Source: Chloroflexota bacterium (GTDB lineage Bacteria > Chloroflexota > Anaerolineae > UBA4142). Taken from it: 64,000 nucleotides of DNA. The stretch lies in NCBI GenBank assembly GCA_023381515.1, contig JAMCQI010000013.1, positions 1 to 64,000 of the forward strand. Reading direction: 5' to 3'. Within the stretch, counting starts at the first letter, position 1. Each line of letters begins with the position of its first letter. Positions 1-8,923 of this stretch are shown one piece after another. A program made the translations under genes and the position numbers. The notes beneath the pieces were generated by a model. That model saw only the letters and a list, made by a program, of their open reading frames with translations, ran no database searches and was not told where the DNA came from.

Positions 1-110
1 ATTTCCCAGGCGAGCGGAGTATACTTCGCCATGGTGACCTTCTTCCTAGGATAGGTCGTGGCAACTCCCTATCCCTTGGAGGATGGTCACTTTTTATCGT
101 TTGTCAAGAG

Positions 111-154
111 ACCTTGCAACAGCCCTGAGAGAAGGGGCAGGGCTGTTGCAAGGT
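111..154. repeat. 17-bp perfect inverted repeat
   Basis: A 17-base arm at 111-127 is followed by a 10-base loop and its exact reverse complement at 138-154. The left arm plus loop recurs almost unchanged as a direct copy at 273-299, so the unit is repeated inside this short intergenic stretch. Bases 1-110 show no gene. The unit looks like a small dispersed palindromic element, not a terminator, because no T-tract follows. Confidence 0.75.
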
Positions 155-165
155 CGCCGTGGTGT

Positions 166-254
166 GTCATTGCGAGGCCGATTTTTGGCCGAAGCAATCT
201 CACCCTGCCGAGGATGAGACTGCTTCGTCGGCAAAACCGCCTCCTCGCAGTGAC
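166..254. repeat. REP/MITE-like palindromic element
   Basis: The element starts with GTCATTGCGAGG and ends with the near-complement CCTCGCAGTGAC. Nested inside are GAAGCAATCTCA and TGAGACTGCTTCG, also near-complementary. This nested layout (GTCATTGCGAGG, then GAAGCAATCTC, then the mirror images) is one I know as a widespread bacterial intergenic palindromic repeat. It carries no coding capacity. Function here is unknown; such elements can form cruciforms or mRNA-stabilising hairpins. Confidence 0.7.
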
Positions 255-310
255 GATAAGCCTTGTCAACGGACTTTGCAACAGCCCTGAGAGAAGGGGA
301 TAGGACACGT

Positions 311-339
311 TTGCACAAGGCGTTCGCCTGTGCTAAAAT
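311..339 (+). promoter_or_regulatory. sigma70-type promoter for the DUF2961 lipoprotein
   Basis: TTGCAC at 311-316 and TAAAAT at 334-339 are separated by exactly 17 bases. Transcription would begin near 346, which leaves a short leader before the GTG at 404. Confidence 0.6.
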
Positions 340-403
340 CCGGAACACGATGCCCTCGCACTCGATTATCTCTTTACAGCACACACGAAATGTGCAGCGT
401 CAC

Positions 404-2347
404 GTGAGCAAGCCTTTTCTCCTCTCCGTCTCCAGTGTGTTGTTTGTCCTTTTGAGTGTCACCGCATGCGGCCGCTATCCCATTCCCACCGTGCCGGAGC
501 CACGACTCGCTTCTCCTCCACCGGACCTCACGCCGCAAGCGGTGATTGTCGCCGAGCTCCCCACCGCCACGGCGACGGCAAAGGCGAGCGCCCCGCCGGA
601 ACCGTTTTCGACCCTACCTACGCCTGCAGACGCGGCGAGTCCCACAGAGTCATTTCGCCCAGACCGTGGGTTCGCTACCCCGGCCCCGGTCTCTTTTCTG
701 CAGCAGCAGATCACCAATCTGTACGATTTGTCTCGACTGCCGATTTTGGAAAACACGGTCGCGACCCAGTATTCCAGCCGCAATTGGACGAGCCTGGAGC
801 ACTATTTTGATTATTTTCCGAATGATGCTGCCTTTACGAGTCCAGATTACGGCTACGTAAACGAGGATGGGACAAGGCTGCCGTACCGAATGGTGACGGG
901 GTATGATGGCAAGCCAGAATATGAAATCGTGCCGCGCGTAGAGGGCCCGGGCTATATCAGCCGAATCTGGTTCGCCTATCAACAACACAAGAGCATCAAT
1001 AACCCAAAGGACATGTCTTACGACGAAGAGTGGACAAACTGGGGTAACCTGGGGGCGATGGGCAATATCCGCTTTTACTTTGACGACGAGATTGTGCCGC
1101 GCATGGATTGGGGCATCAAAGACCTCTTTGTCGGCAGAGCTCCCTTTCCGGCACCACTGGCCGCTTTTTATGCCTCTGCCGACGGGGGCAACATCAACTA
1201 TGTGCCCATTCCTTTCAACCGTTCTTTGAGGATAACGACGACCGGCCGGCCGCGCGGGATGCAGATAGAAATCAAACGTCTCGTCACGACGCCGACCCTG
1301 CCTGTCGAGGATTCCGCAGGCGGCTCGGGGCGGACGGTCTCTTTATCCGGCCTGCCCGATGCAGCCACCACAATCCCGGTAGAGTCTTTTTCACCTCAAC
1401 TTGCCGCACCGGAGCAGCAAGCGCTCGACCAGGCAACTCAGGTCTGGCAAACATGCACTCCGCTTCAAGCCGAGGAATTCAAGACCTATTCACTTGCCAT
1501 TCCGCACAACAGCTCGGCGGCAGTGGACCTACCTACTCCGGCGACGATTTCTCATCTCGAGGTCGAAATCCCAAAGGGAATGGACGACTCGGTCTGGATG
1601 CAAGTCTTTTGGGATGGCGAGTCAGAGCCGAGCATGACGGCCCCACTCCGCGGCATGTTCGGGACCGCCGAGCGGCTGATTCCCTATCGGTCATTGCCGC
1701 TCGGAATTGTGGCGACCGGTCGCCATCTTGTTTTCTACTTGCACTTTCCGATGCCCTTCCAATCGGCGCGGATTCTGTTCGTGAACAACCGCGCGGAAAC
1801 GCTCCCGTTGACGCTTCGGTTGGCCACGCGTGATACGGTGCCGGGGACTGAACAACTGCGCTTGCACGCCTTTTATGGCAGCCGGCGTGTGGAACGGCGT
1901 GAGGACGACGGCGGCGATTACACGATCATCGATGTCTCCGGAAGGGGCAAGTATCTCGGCGCGATCCTGAGCGCCTGGGAACTGGACCGGCGGTCTCTGA
2001 ACGGGCCGTTGGACGAACATTGGCGTTTTCCCTATCTGGAGTCGAATATGGATATCTGGGTGGACGGGAGACTGGCGCTGCCGGGGACCGGCATCGAAGA
2101 CGATTTCGACGCCAGCTATTATTACGTGTTCTATGGCTATCCCAAATACAAGACGACCTATTGTCTCGCCGGGGTGACTCTCCTCGACTACGCCTCGCAC
2201 ACCGAGCCTTCTTCCCAGTACCGCTTCTACTTGAACGATGCGCCCGAGTTCCGGAATCGCCTGCAAGTGCAGGTCCAGCACGGCACCAAGGGAAACAATC
2301 TCTCGATCACCTATTCCTCGACCGCGTTTTGGTATCTCGAAAAATAG
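404..2347 (+). CDS. DUF2961 (GH172-like) surface lipoprotein
   Basis: Predicted 647-residue lipoprotein. From GTG at 404 the N-terminus is a short basic stretch, a hydrophobic run and a lipobox V-T-A-C with Cys at residue 22; a longer ATG start at 350 is possible but would be nearly leaderless. A Pro/Thr-rich linker follows. The body has DUF2961 hallmarks: the GPGYISRIWF segment, the IRFYFDDE strand, the NINYVPIPF motif, and a C-terminal GTGIEDDFDASYY region. DUF2961 is related to GH172 enzymes acting on fructose- or arabinose-containing glycans, so an extracellular glycosidase role is likely; the substrate cannot be read from the sequence. It stands alone behind its own promoter. Confidence 0.75.
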   Translation: MSKPFLLSVSSVLFVLLSVTACGRYPIPTVPEPRLASPPPDLTPQAVIVAELPTATATAKASAPPEPFSTLPTPADAASPTESFRPDRGFATPAPVSFLQQQITNLYDLSRLPILENTVATQYSSRNWTSLEHYFDYFPNDAAFTSPDYGYVNEDGTRLPYRMVTGYDGKPEYEIVPRVEGPGYISRIWFAYQQHKSINNPKDMSYDEEWTNWGNLGAMGNIRFYFDDEIVPRMDWGIKDLFVGRAPFPAPLAAFYASADGGNINYVPIPFNRSLRITTTGRPRGMQIEIKRLVTTPTLPVEDSAGGSGRTVSLSGLPDAATTIPVESFSPQLAAPEQQALDQATQVWQTCTPLQAEEFKTYSLAIPHNSSAAVDLPTPATISHLEVEIPKGMDDSVWMQVFWDGESEPSMTAPLRGMFGTAERLIPYRSLPLGIVATGRHLVFYLHFPMPFQSARILFVNNRAETLPLTLRLATRDTVPGTEQLRLHAFYGSRRVERREDDGGDYTIIDVSGRGKYLGAILSAWELDRRSLNGPLDEHWRFPYLESNMDIWVDGRLALPGTGIEDDFDASYYYVFYGYPKYKTTYCLAGVTLLDYASHTEPSSQYRFYLNDAPEFRNRLQVQVQHGTKGNNLSITYSSTAFWYLEK

Positions 2348-2349
2348 AA

Positions 2350-2523
2350 TCCACCCTTTGTTCGCTGTTTGTGGTTTACTATCCCAAGGGGACGTCGAAG
2401 AATTTCAACGCGGAAATCAATCGGGACACCATCGCGGCATACGCGCGCAGCGTGGCGCTGCAGCCCGTAGCGATGGTCGCGATCGACGCGGATTGGTCGG
2501 CCCTGCGGCTAAAAGGGGTCTAG
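2350..2523 (+). pseudogene. DUF3052 C-terminal remnant
   Basis: Read in one frame, this stretch encodes about 55 residues containing VVYYPKGTSKNF, EINRD, QPVAMVAIDADWSALR and then a stop. This order (PK-TS, RD, pV-iDd-WSAlR) is what I recall as the C-terminal half of the DUF3052 family. There is no start codon, no N-terminal half and no ribosome-binding site, and the upstream gene ends at 2347. I read it as the surviving 3' end of a deleted gene. Confidence 0.55.
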
Positions 2524-2536
2524 CGCGGCATGAGGT

Positions 2537-3310
2537 CTAGCCGGCGGAGGATCCCCGCCGCGCCCGTTCGAGCTGGACGGCCACTTCCATTTGCACGGCG
2601 CGCATCTCGCGCTCGATCATGGGGAAGAGAAACCAAACGGTGGTCAGGCCGAAGAGGATGCCCGTAATCCAGCGCATGTCCGAATTGAACGAGCCGAGCG
2701 CGTCGCCGACATAGAACCATTGGGGGAAAGCGTTCCCGGTCAGCAATTGGAGCCAGGCATTCGTATCCCGAAATCCGGTGCCGGATGTTCCGGCCAGAAT
2801 ATCGTTAATAAAATGGGTGCCGCCGTCAATCCCCACCGGTACAAGGCCGAAAAGGATCCAAGCGAGCGTCGGCAGAGAACGGAGGCGCTTGCGGAGAAAG
2901 GCGAAGATGAGCGCGCCGACCCATACGCTCCCGTAGAAGGAGATCATGCGGTCGCTCCAGGCCATCTTGTAGCCCATCTGTGGATTGCCGATGAACCCGC
3001 GCAAGCCTTCAAAGCCATCCTTCGGCCAGACGCTCTTGATGGTAGCTAGCGAGTACATCACTTTTGGGCCGCCGAAGAACAGGGAGCGCTGGGGCAGTTG
3101 GTGGCAGAAAAAGCTATAGATGGCGTAGATGCCCTGCGCGGGGGCCGTCGCTCCCGCCTCCATGAACAAGGGAGCAAAGAAGGGAACGATCACCCACGCT
3201 CCGTAGATGGCAATAAAGGCTGCCAGCCAATGGCAGCTTATCCATTGTGTAAAACGGTCCACGCCGATTACCAGATCGCGCGTCCGCCCCGTCACGGTCG
3301 TCTGCTGCAT
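2537..3310 (-). CDS. DUF2085 integral membrane protein
   Basis: About 257 residues with several hydrophobic segments. The FCHQLPQRS motif around the first third and the later WILFGLVPVGIDGGTHF stretch match DUF2085 membrane proteins, whose function is unknown. I prefer ATG at 3310 because GGAG lies 5 bases upstream; an in-frame ATG at 3361 would add 17 charged residues with a weaker site. The gene diverges from the ABC exporter genes and ends 14 bases past the DUF3052 remnant on the other strand. Confidence 0.75.
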   Translation of the reverse strand: MQQTTVTGRTRDLVIGVDRFTQWISCHWLAAFIAIYGAWVIVPFFAPLFMEAGATAPAQGIYAIYSFFCHQLPQRSLFFGGPKVMYSLATIKSVWPKDGFEGLRGFIGNPQMGYKMAWSDRMISFYGSVWVGALIFAFLRKRLRSLPTLAWILFGLVPVGIDGGTHFINDILAGTSGTGFRDTNAWLQLLTGNAFPQWFYVGDALGSFNSDMRWITGILFGLTTVWFLFPMIEREMRAVQMEVAVQLERARRGSSAG

Positions 3311-3519
3311 GTCCGCTCCGCGAATGAGGTCCCCCTCGATTTCTTTGCGCGCGGGCCCCATCCAACCTGAAGGATACTCTGAAACCGAGAGATGGTCAAG
3401 TCAGGGTGCGAGACGCATCAAACCTGACGAGATTTCGTTATAGAACGCAAGGGTTTATTTACACCCGAATACAAGAAAGGGACGGCCGTGAGAATATCAG
3501 GCTGTGCGACGATGTGTAG

Positions 3520-4470
3520 TTGGAAGATCAAGACAACATTATCGCTACGAAGAATTTGAGCAAGAGTTTCGACGACCAATTTGCCGTTCAGGGCCTCAAC
3601 CTCGAGGTCCCGCGCAATGTGATTTTTGGTTTTATCGGCCCCAGCGGTTCCGGAAAAACGACGACCATCCGAATGTTGACGGGGGTCTACAAGCCGACGA
3701 ATGGGCAAGTCAAGGTACTGGGAAGCGACCCCAAGCGATTCAGCCAAAAGACACGTGCCCGGATCGGCTACATGCCTCAGCTCTTTGTTCTCTATCCCCA
3801 CCTCACCATTTGGGAGAACATGAACTTTGCCGCCTCATTGTACGGCATGGGGTTACGCCGAAGCGATAGGTTAAGGCAGGCGCTCGATTTTGTGGAACTG
3901 ACCGAGCATAGGGACAAGCTGACGAACGAGATTTCTGGAGGTATGCAACGACGGCTAAGCTTGGCCGCGACCCTGGTCCACGACCCCGAGTTGATATTCC
4001 TCGATGAGCCGACGGCGGGTGTAGATCCCGTCTTGCGGAGCAAATTCTGGGACCGTTTCAGAGAGTTGCGGAGCAGTGGACGGACCCTTTTTGTGACCAC
4101 GCAGTATGTAGGCGAAGCCGTCTATTGCGATCTCATCGCGGTTTTGCAGGAGGGTCGCCTCCTGACGGTGGATACGCCCAAAGGCCTGCGCCAGCGAGCG
4201 TTTGGGGGCGATTTGCTGAACTTGAAGACGGTCGAGCCGCTGGACTATAATCACGAGCAGCTCATCGGCGAGCTGCCATTTGTGCGGAAGGTGACACGAC
4301 AGGGTCCGACGAGACTCAGGCTCGTCGTGGGGGAGGGCAAGACCGACATTCCTGCTCTCCTCGCCTGGGCAACGGGCCAGGGTCTACACGTGGAGAATCT
4401 GGACGAGTTCGTGCCTCCGTTCGACGAGGTCTTTGTCGAATTGGTCAAGCCGGAGGCGGAAAATGTCTAA
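3520..4470 (+). CDS. ABC-2 type exporter ATPase
   Basis: A 316-residue nucleotide-binding subunit. Walker A GPSGSGKTT is at residues 40-48, the signature ISGGMQRRLSLA near 139, Walker B IFLDEPTAG near 160, and the D-loop and switch His region follow. The C-terminal extension beyond residue 220 is typical of CcmA/DrrA-like exporter ATPases. The start is TTG, the first codon after an in-frame TAG at 3517, and no better start exists. It overlaps the permease gene by 8 bases, so the two are translationally coupled. Substrate unknown; drug, lipid or polysaccharide export is possible. Confidence 0.85.
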   Translation: MEDQDNIIATKNLSKSFDDQFAVQGLNLEVPRNVIFGFIGPSGSGKTTTIRMLTGVYKPTNGQVKVLGSDPKRFSQKTRARIGYMPQLFVLYPHLTIWENMNFAASLYGMGLRRSDRLRQALDFVELTEHRDKLTNEISGGMQRRLSLAATLVHDPELIFLDEPTAGVDPVLRSKFWDRFRELRSSGRTLFVTTQYVGEAVYCDLIAVLQEGRLLTVDTPKGLRQRAFGGDLLNLKTVEPLDYNHEQLIGELPFVRKVTRQGPTRLRLVVGEGKTDIPALLAWATGQGLHVENLDEFVPPFDEVFVELVKPEAENV

Positions 4471-5995
4471 CCCCTTTCGCTCCTTCATTCGCGCTTCGGC
4501 CTTTTGGCGCAAAGAGATCTTTGAACTCTTGCGCCAGCCCCAGATGATTCTGACCCTCGTCCTTGGCCCTTTTCTCATCCTCTTTCTTTTTGGGATTGCC
4601 TACCGGTCCCAGGCGCCCGTGTTCAAAACGCTCTTTGTCGCGCCTCCGAACAGCGCGCTCGCGCAGCACATTGAGGAATATACCTCTGGGATGAAAGGGG
4701 AGTTTACATTTGAGGGTGTGACAAGCGACGAGCAAGCTGCGATGGAGCGACTGCGGAGCGGCAGCGTGGACCTCATTATCGTCGTGCCGCAGAACGCGCT
4801 CAAAGAGATCAGCGCGAACAAGCAGGCGAGCTTTACGATTTACAGCAACCAAACCGATCCGATCCAGGCGAACTGGACCAAGTACTATGGCTATGTCCTC
4901 GTCAACGAGATCAACCGCCGCGTCCTGCAGTCCGTGGTGCAGCAAGGCCAGACGAACTTTGCCCAACTGCAGGACCGCGTGAAGGCTGCGCGGGCAAATA
5001 TCGCGACCATCCGGAGCGCGTTGGAGAAGGGCGATACGGCGACGGCGAATGCACAGGCGGCTGAACTGAGCACAAATGTCGATCTGGTCAGCGTGGCCGC
5101 GGGGGCCACGCTGGACGTCCTCAGCGGAGTCCAGCAGACGACGGGCTCGCCCGAGAGCAGCCAGGCCGCAGACGCGGGGAGCGCGCTCGCGGCGGTCCGC
5201 CAAGATGCCGCGGCGATGGGCTCGTCGAGCGGCGGAGGCAGTGCCGCGGCGACGAGACTGCAGAACCTGACAAAGATGGATCAAGAATTAGCCAAGCTCG
5301 AAACCAACTTGGGCGCCGTCCAGAAAGTCGATTCCGCCGTTCTGGTCAATCCATTCACGGATCAGGTCAAGAACGTTCTTCCCATCACCATCACACCCGT
5401 CGACTTTTTTGCCCCGGCCGTTTTGGCGCTCTTACTCCAGCATCTTGCCGTGACTTTTGCCGCGCTCTCGATCGTCCAAGAGCGCACGGAAGGGACGCTC
5501 GAGCTCTTCCGCGTTTCACCCCTTGCCGCCTCGGAAGCCCTGCTGGGCAAGTATGTGAGCTACCTGGTGTTCGGCGGCATCATTGCCGCTCTCCTCTCCG
5601 CGCTCCTCGCGTATGTTCTGCATGTTCCCATGCTGGGAAACTGGATCAGCTTTACCGTGGTCATTGCGCTCTTGCTCTTTGCCTCGTTGAGCATCGGCTT
5701 TGTGATCTCGCTCGTCTCGCGGAATGACAGCCAGGCCGTGCAGTACACGATGCTCGTCCTGCTGACGAGTGTCTTTTTCGGCGGATTCGTACTGGCGCTG
5801 AGCATGATTTGGGGACCGGCCCGCGTGATCTCTTATCTGCTGCCTGCGACGTACGCGACGATTCTCTTGCGCGATGTGATGCTGCAGGGCTTGGCGCCCT
5901 CTCCGTTGTTGATCGATGGGCTCGTCGTGATCGGCGTCGTCCTCTGTCTGGCGGCGTGGTTGATGCTGCGCCGAATCATTGCGCGATCACAGTAG
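4463..5995 (+). CDS. ABC-2 type exporter permease
   Basis: A 510-residue permease that partners the preceding ATPase. ATG at 4463 has GGAGG seven bases upstream, inside the ATPase gene. TM1 lies near residues 25-45. A long extracytoplasmic region follows (residues 50-310) with an Ala/Ser/Gln-rich, probably coiled-coil middle, then five closely spaced TM segments from about 320 to 505. This is the ABC2_membrane_3 (YhgE/DrrB-like) layout. The large external domain suggests a role in exporting a bulky or envelope-associated substrate. Confidence 0.8.
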   Translation: MSNPFRSFIRASAFWRKEIFELLRQPQMILTLVLGPFLILFLFGIAYRSQAPVFKTLFVAPPNSALAQHIEEYTSGMKGEFTFEGVTSDEQAAMERLRSGSVDLIIVVPQNALKEISANKQASFTIYSNQTDPIQANWTKYYGYVLVNEINRRVLQSVVQQGQTNFAQLQDRVKAARANIATIRSALEKGDTATANAQAAELSTNVDLVSVAAGATLDVLSGVQQTTGSPESSQAADAGSALAAVRQDAAAMGSSSGGGSAAATRLQNLTKMDQELAKLETNLGAVQKVDSAVLVNPFTDQVKNVLPITITPVDFFAPAVLALLLQHLAVTFAALSIVQERTEGTLELFRVSPLAASEALLGKYVSYLVFGGIIAALLSALLAYVLHVPMLGNWISFTVVIALLLFASLSIGFVISLVSRNDSQAVQYTMLVLLTSVFFGGFVLALSMIWGPARVISYLLPATYATILLRDVMLQGLAPSPLLIDGLVVIGVVLCLAAWLMLRRIIARSQ

Positions 5996-6001
5996 ATGCA
6001 A

Positions 6002-6038
6002 CAAGTGAGGGAAGGGGATGGTCCCCTTCCCTCACTTG
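6002..6038. terminator. Bidirectional terminator between convergent genes
   Basis: A perfect 17-bp stem (6002-6018 with 6022-6038) closes a 3-base loop between the exporter permease and the oppositely oriented histidine kinase. The flanking T-tract is weak on both sides, but the position and stem strength fit a shared terminator. Confidence 0.7.
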
Positions 6039-6056
6039 CCTGTTTCGAGCCCACCG

Positions 6057-8000
6057 TTACTGGGAGAGGATGGGGACGCGGGCGGTCAGCCGGGTCCCTT
6101 GCCCCTGCTGGGACTGGACGTCGAGTGTGCCGCCAAGAAGCTGGATGCGCTCGCGCATGCCGATGAGCCCGAGCCCGCTCGCTCCCTGGGCGCTCGAGAT
6201 TGTGCTTGGATCAAAGCCCTGCCCGTCGTCTTCAATGCAGAGAGAAACCACATTGTGCTCTTTTTGCAGCTGAACGTGGACATGGTGCGCGTGAGCGTGT
6301 TTGACCGCGTTCGACAAAGCTTCTTGCGTAAAGCGATAGAGAGAGATGGTAATGGTCTCCGGGGCATCGCCGGTTTCGACTCCCGCGTAATGAATGGGAA
6401 GGCCCGTGCGCCGGGTCAAGTCCCGGCAGTAGCCTTCCAGCGCATGATGGAGGCCAAGACGGTCAAGCGCCACGGGGCGAAGATCTTGAGCGAGCGCCCG
6501 GATTTTGTCCATGGTCTGTCCGATCACCAGCGCAGACTCTCTCACACGGCGTCGAAGTGATTCAAACCCCAACGGCAGGTCCGCCTCGACCGATTCGAGA
6601 CTCATTTTCGCGGCGGTCAACGCTTGCGCGGAATCGTCGTGCAGTTCGCGCGAGATCCGCTGGCGCTCTTCCTCCTGGAGAGAAATGACCTGATGGGTCA
6701 GCCGGCGCAGGCGCTCGGCCGATTCCTGAAAGGCTTTCCGCGTCTGAATGCGTTCGGTATCATCTCGATTGATTTCGAGGATCGCGCGCGGATGGCCGTC
6801 CGCATCTCGCTCGAGGACCCAGCGACTGGCGACCAGAATCTGGCGCCCGTCCCGTGTGGTGTGCGCGAGTTCACCTTCCCAGCGGCCATCCGCCAGAAGC
6901 TGATCGTGGACGTCGTCAATCGGCCCGGGAAACTGGGCCTGTAGAAGCGAGTAGGCGATCTGGCCGAGCGCTTCTTCACGACTCCAGCCGTACGTTTCTT
7001 GGGCGCCACGGTTCCAGAAGAGGATGCGGCCCTCCAGGTCTCGGACGATGATCGCATCATGCGCTAACTCGAGCAGATTCGCCTGCTCTTGCAGCCGCGC
7101 GGCTTGCTCTTCCAGAGCTTGTTCGGCCCGCTTCCGCTCGGTAATGTCCTCCGTAATCCCGAGGACTTCAGACACATGGCCCTGCTCGTCCAAAACGGGG
7201 ATGTAGCGCACCGCGAGGACGACCGGGCCACTCGGCGAAGTGAAGGCGGATTCCGTGGTCTGAGGGGTTTTTGTCTTGATGGCTCGGCGGAGCGCGGGCA
7301 AGTAAGATTCCGTCACTTGGTTGGGAAACAATTCCTCGTCGGTGTGGCCGAGCTGTTTTTCCTCCGGTGTCCTGGTGGACTGTACCACATACGCATTCAC
7401 GAACTGGAAACGTCGCTCGGCATCGTAGAGAACTAGTCCGCCCGGAAAATTGTCTACCGCAAGGCGAAAACGTTCCTCGCTCGCGCGCAAGGCTTGCTCC
7501 GCCTGCTTGCGCTCTGTAACATCGCGGACCGTGGTGATCACCCACAAGCCCTCGCCGGTCTGGACGGGGCTGAGACTAATCTCCGCGGGGAACTCGGCGC
7601 CATTCTTGCGCCGCCCGGCCAGCTCCACCCCGATACCCATCGGACGCTTGTGGGGGGTGAGGGCGAATTGTGCGCGCAGCTTGATATGACCATGGCGCGA
7701 ACGCTTGGGGAGGAGTAACTCCACGGGGCGGCCGACCAATTCGGCACGCTTGTACCCAAAGACCTTTTCGGTCTCGGCGTTTACCAATACGATTTGTCCT
7801 TGGGCATCCACGATGACCAGGGGCTCTGGCACTGCTTCGAGGAGAGCTCGAAAACCGCGTTCGCTCTCTCGGAGAGCCTGCTTGGCTACCCGGGCATCTT
7901 TTTTGCCCTTTTCCGCGGCCGCGGTGGGACGGGGCGGCGCAGCGGGTCGCCGTTTGCGCCTGGGGATTGAGGCATTCGACTGATCGGGTTGAATCTCCAT
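6057..8000 (-). CDS. Soluble three-PAS NarL-type sensor histidine kinase
   Basis: A 647-residue kinase with no membrane segment. Three PAS/PAC modules occupy roughly residues 40-165, 170-290 and 305-430, each ending in an 'ITxDxTERK'-like PAC boundary. The HisKA_3 dimerisation domain begins near 448 (RISRELHDD, phosphoacceptor His about 454). The HATPase domain includes an N-box (EALSNAVKHA) and G-boxes DDGQGFD and GLGLIGM. The HisKA_3 type predicts a LuxR/NarL-class response regulator partner, but none adjoins it, so it is an orphan here. The PAS array suggests sensing of redox state, a ligand or light in the cytosol. An AGGAG site lies rather far (14 bases) from the ATG. Confidence 0.9.
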   Translation of the reverse strand: MEIQPDQSNASIPRRKRRPAAPPRPTAAAEKGKKDARVAKQALRESERGFRALLEAVPEPLVIVDAQGQIVLVNAETEKVFGYKRAELVGRPVELLLPKRSRHGHIKLRAQFALTPHKRPMGIGVELAGRRKNGAEFPAEISLSPVQTGEGLWVITTVRDVTERKQAEQALRASEERFRLAVDNFPGGLVLYDAERRFQFVNAYVVQSTRTPEEKQLGHTDEELFPNQVTESYLPALRRAIKTKTPQTTESAFTSPSGPVVLAVRYIPVLDEQGHVSEVLGITEDITERKRAEQALEEQAARLQEQANLLELAHDAIIVRDLEGRILFWNRGAQETYGWSREEALGQIAYSLLQAQFPGPIDDVHDQLLADGRWEGELAHTTRDGRQILVASRWVLERDADGHPRAILEINRDDTERIQTRKAFQESAERLRRLTHQVISLQEEERQRISRELHDDSAQALTAAKMSLESVEADLPLGFESLRRRVRESALVIGQTMDKIRALAQDLRPVALDRLGLHHALEGYCRDLTRRTGLPIHYAGVETGDAPETITISLYRFTQEALSNAVKHAHAHHVHVQLQKEHNVVSLCIEDDGQGFDPSTISSAQGASGLGLIGMRERIQLLGGTLDVQSQQGQGTRLTARVPILSQ

Positions 8001-8052
8001 GGCTTGTTGACACTCTCCTAGTCAAGAGAGTATACAGCCATCAGGTCAATTG

Positions 8053-8583
8053 TCAAACCCCTATCTCTTTCCTGTAAAGGTCGGCGGCAGAAAGGACGAG
8101 TTCCCTGGCACGGGCCGCGTTTTCCCAGCCTAGAGTATTGACGTAAATCCCTTCCAGATCCTTGTAGACGGTGAAAAAGTGCGCGACCTCTTGCAGAAAA
8201 TGCTGAGGGATATCGCCAATGTCGTGATAGTCGCGGAATAATGGGTCCGAATTCGGGACCGCGAGAATCTTGTCGTCCGGCTCGCCTTTGTCCAGCATTC
8301 GAAAGAGGCCGATCGGACGTGCCTGAATGACACAGCCGGGAAACGTCGGCTCGTTAATCATGATGAGGATGTCGAGTGGGTCTCCATCCTCGTAATAGGT
8401 CCGGGGGATCAGCCCATAGTCGCCGGGATAATGGATAGAGGCGTACAGTACGCGGTCCAGGCAAAGGGCGCCGGTGGTTTTGTCAAACTCGTATTTGTTC
8501 CGAGAACCCTTGGGAATCTCGACTATCATATTGACCACATTCGGCGCATCCGGACCGACGGCCAAGTCTTTCCACAAATTCAT
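8053..8583 (-). CDS. ppa: Inorganic pyrophosphatase (family I)
   Basis: A 176-residue cytosolic enzyme that hydrolyses pyrophosphate to phosphate and so pulls biosynthetic reactions forward. The family signature DGDPLDILI is present, preceded by the substrate-binding EIPKGSRNKYE and the YPGDYGLIP segment. ATG at 8583 is chosen because GAGGTGG lies just upstream; an upstream ATG at 8616 would add 11 basic residues outside the family's usual N-terminus. Length is normal for the family. It is a single gene, upstream of and co-directional with the PAS kinase. Confidence 0.93.
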   Translation of the reverse strand: MNLWKDLAVGPDAPNVVNMIVEIPKGSRNKYEFDKTTGALCLDRVLYASIHYPGDYGLIPRTYYEDGDPLDILIMINEPTFPGCVIQARPIGLFRMLDKGEPDDKILAVPNSDPLFRDYHDIGDIPQHFLQEVAHFFTVYKDLEGIYVNTLGWENAARARELVLSAADLYRKEIGV

Positions 8584-8797
8584 TCTTCCACCTCGCCGCG
8601 TGAGTCTTTCTAACATACCTAACTTGTCAGAGGGCCGGATTGTTTCGACGGTGGGCTCGAGTGCGGACTCGCTCGTCTTTATACTTAACGGACGCTGACC
8701 AGAGTCTCAGAGCCCGTGCCTCTTTTGCCCTTACCCGCAAGCCGGGTGGGGTGTGAGCAGACGTGCAAAAGCCGCGGCGGCGAGCGGCGAAAGTCGG

Positions 8798-8826
8798 TTG
8801 ACAGGGTCATCGCGCGGGTTTATAAT
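8798..8826 (+). promoter_or_regulatory. Perfect consensus sigma70 promoter
   Basis: TTGACA at 8798-8803, a 17-base spacer and TATAAT at 8821-8826 match the consensus at all twelve positions. It sits about 100 bases before the first gene of the oxoproline/ABC-import operon. The leader from about 8833 to 8923 is free of an obvious structure. Confidence 0.85.
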
Positions 8827-8923
8827 TGCCACAGTGCTTTTGCTGGACCGGCGCTGTGTCGGCGCCGCGCCGGAATCGCGATGGATGCGAATCGCGTTGT
8901 TCGTGGGCGTTGAGAAGGTCGGA

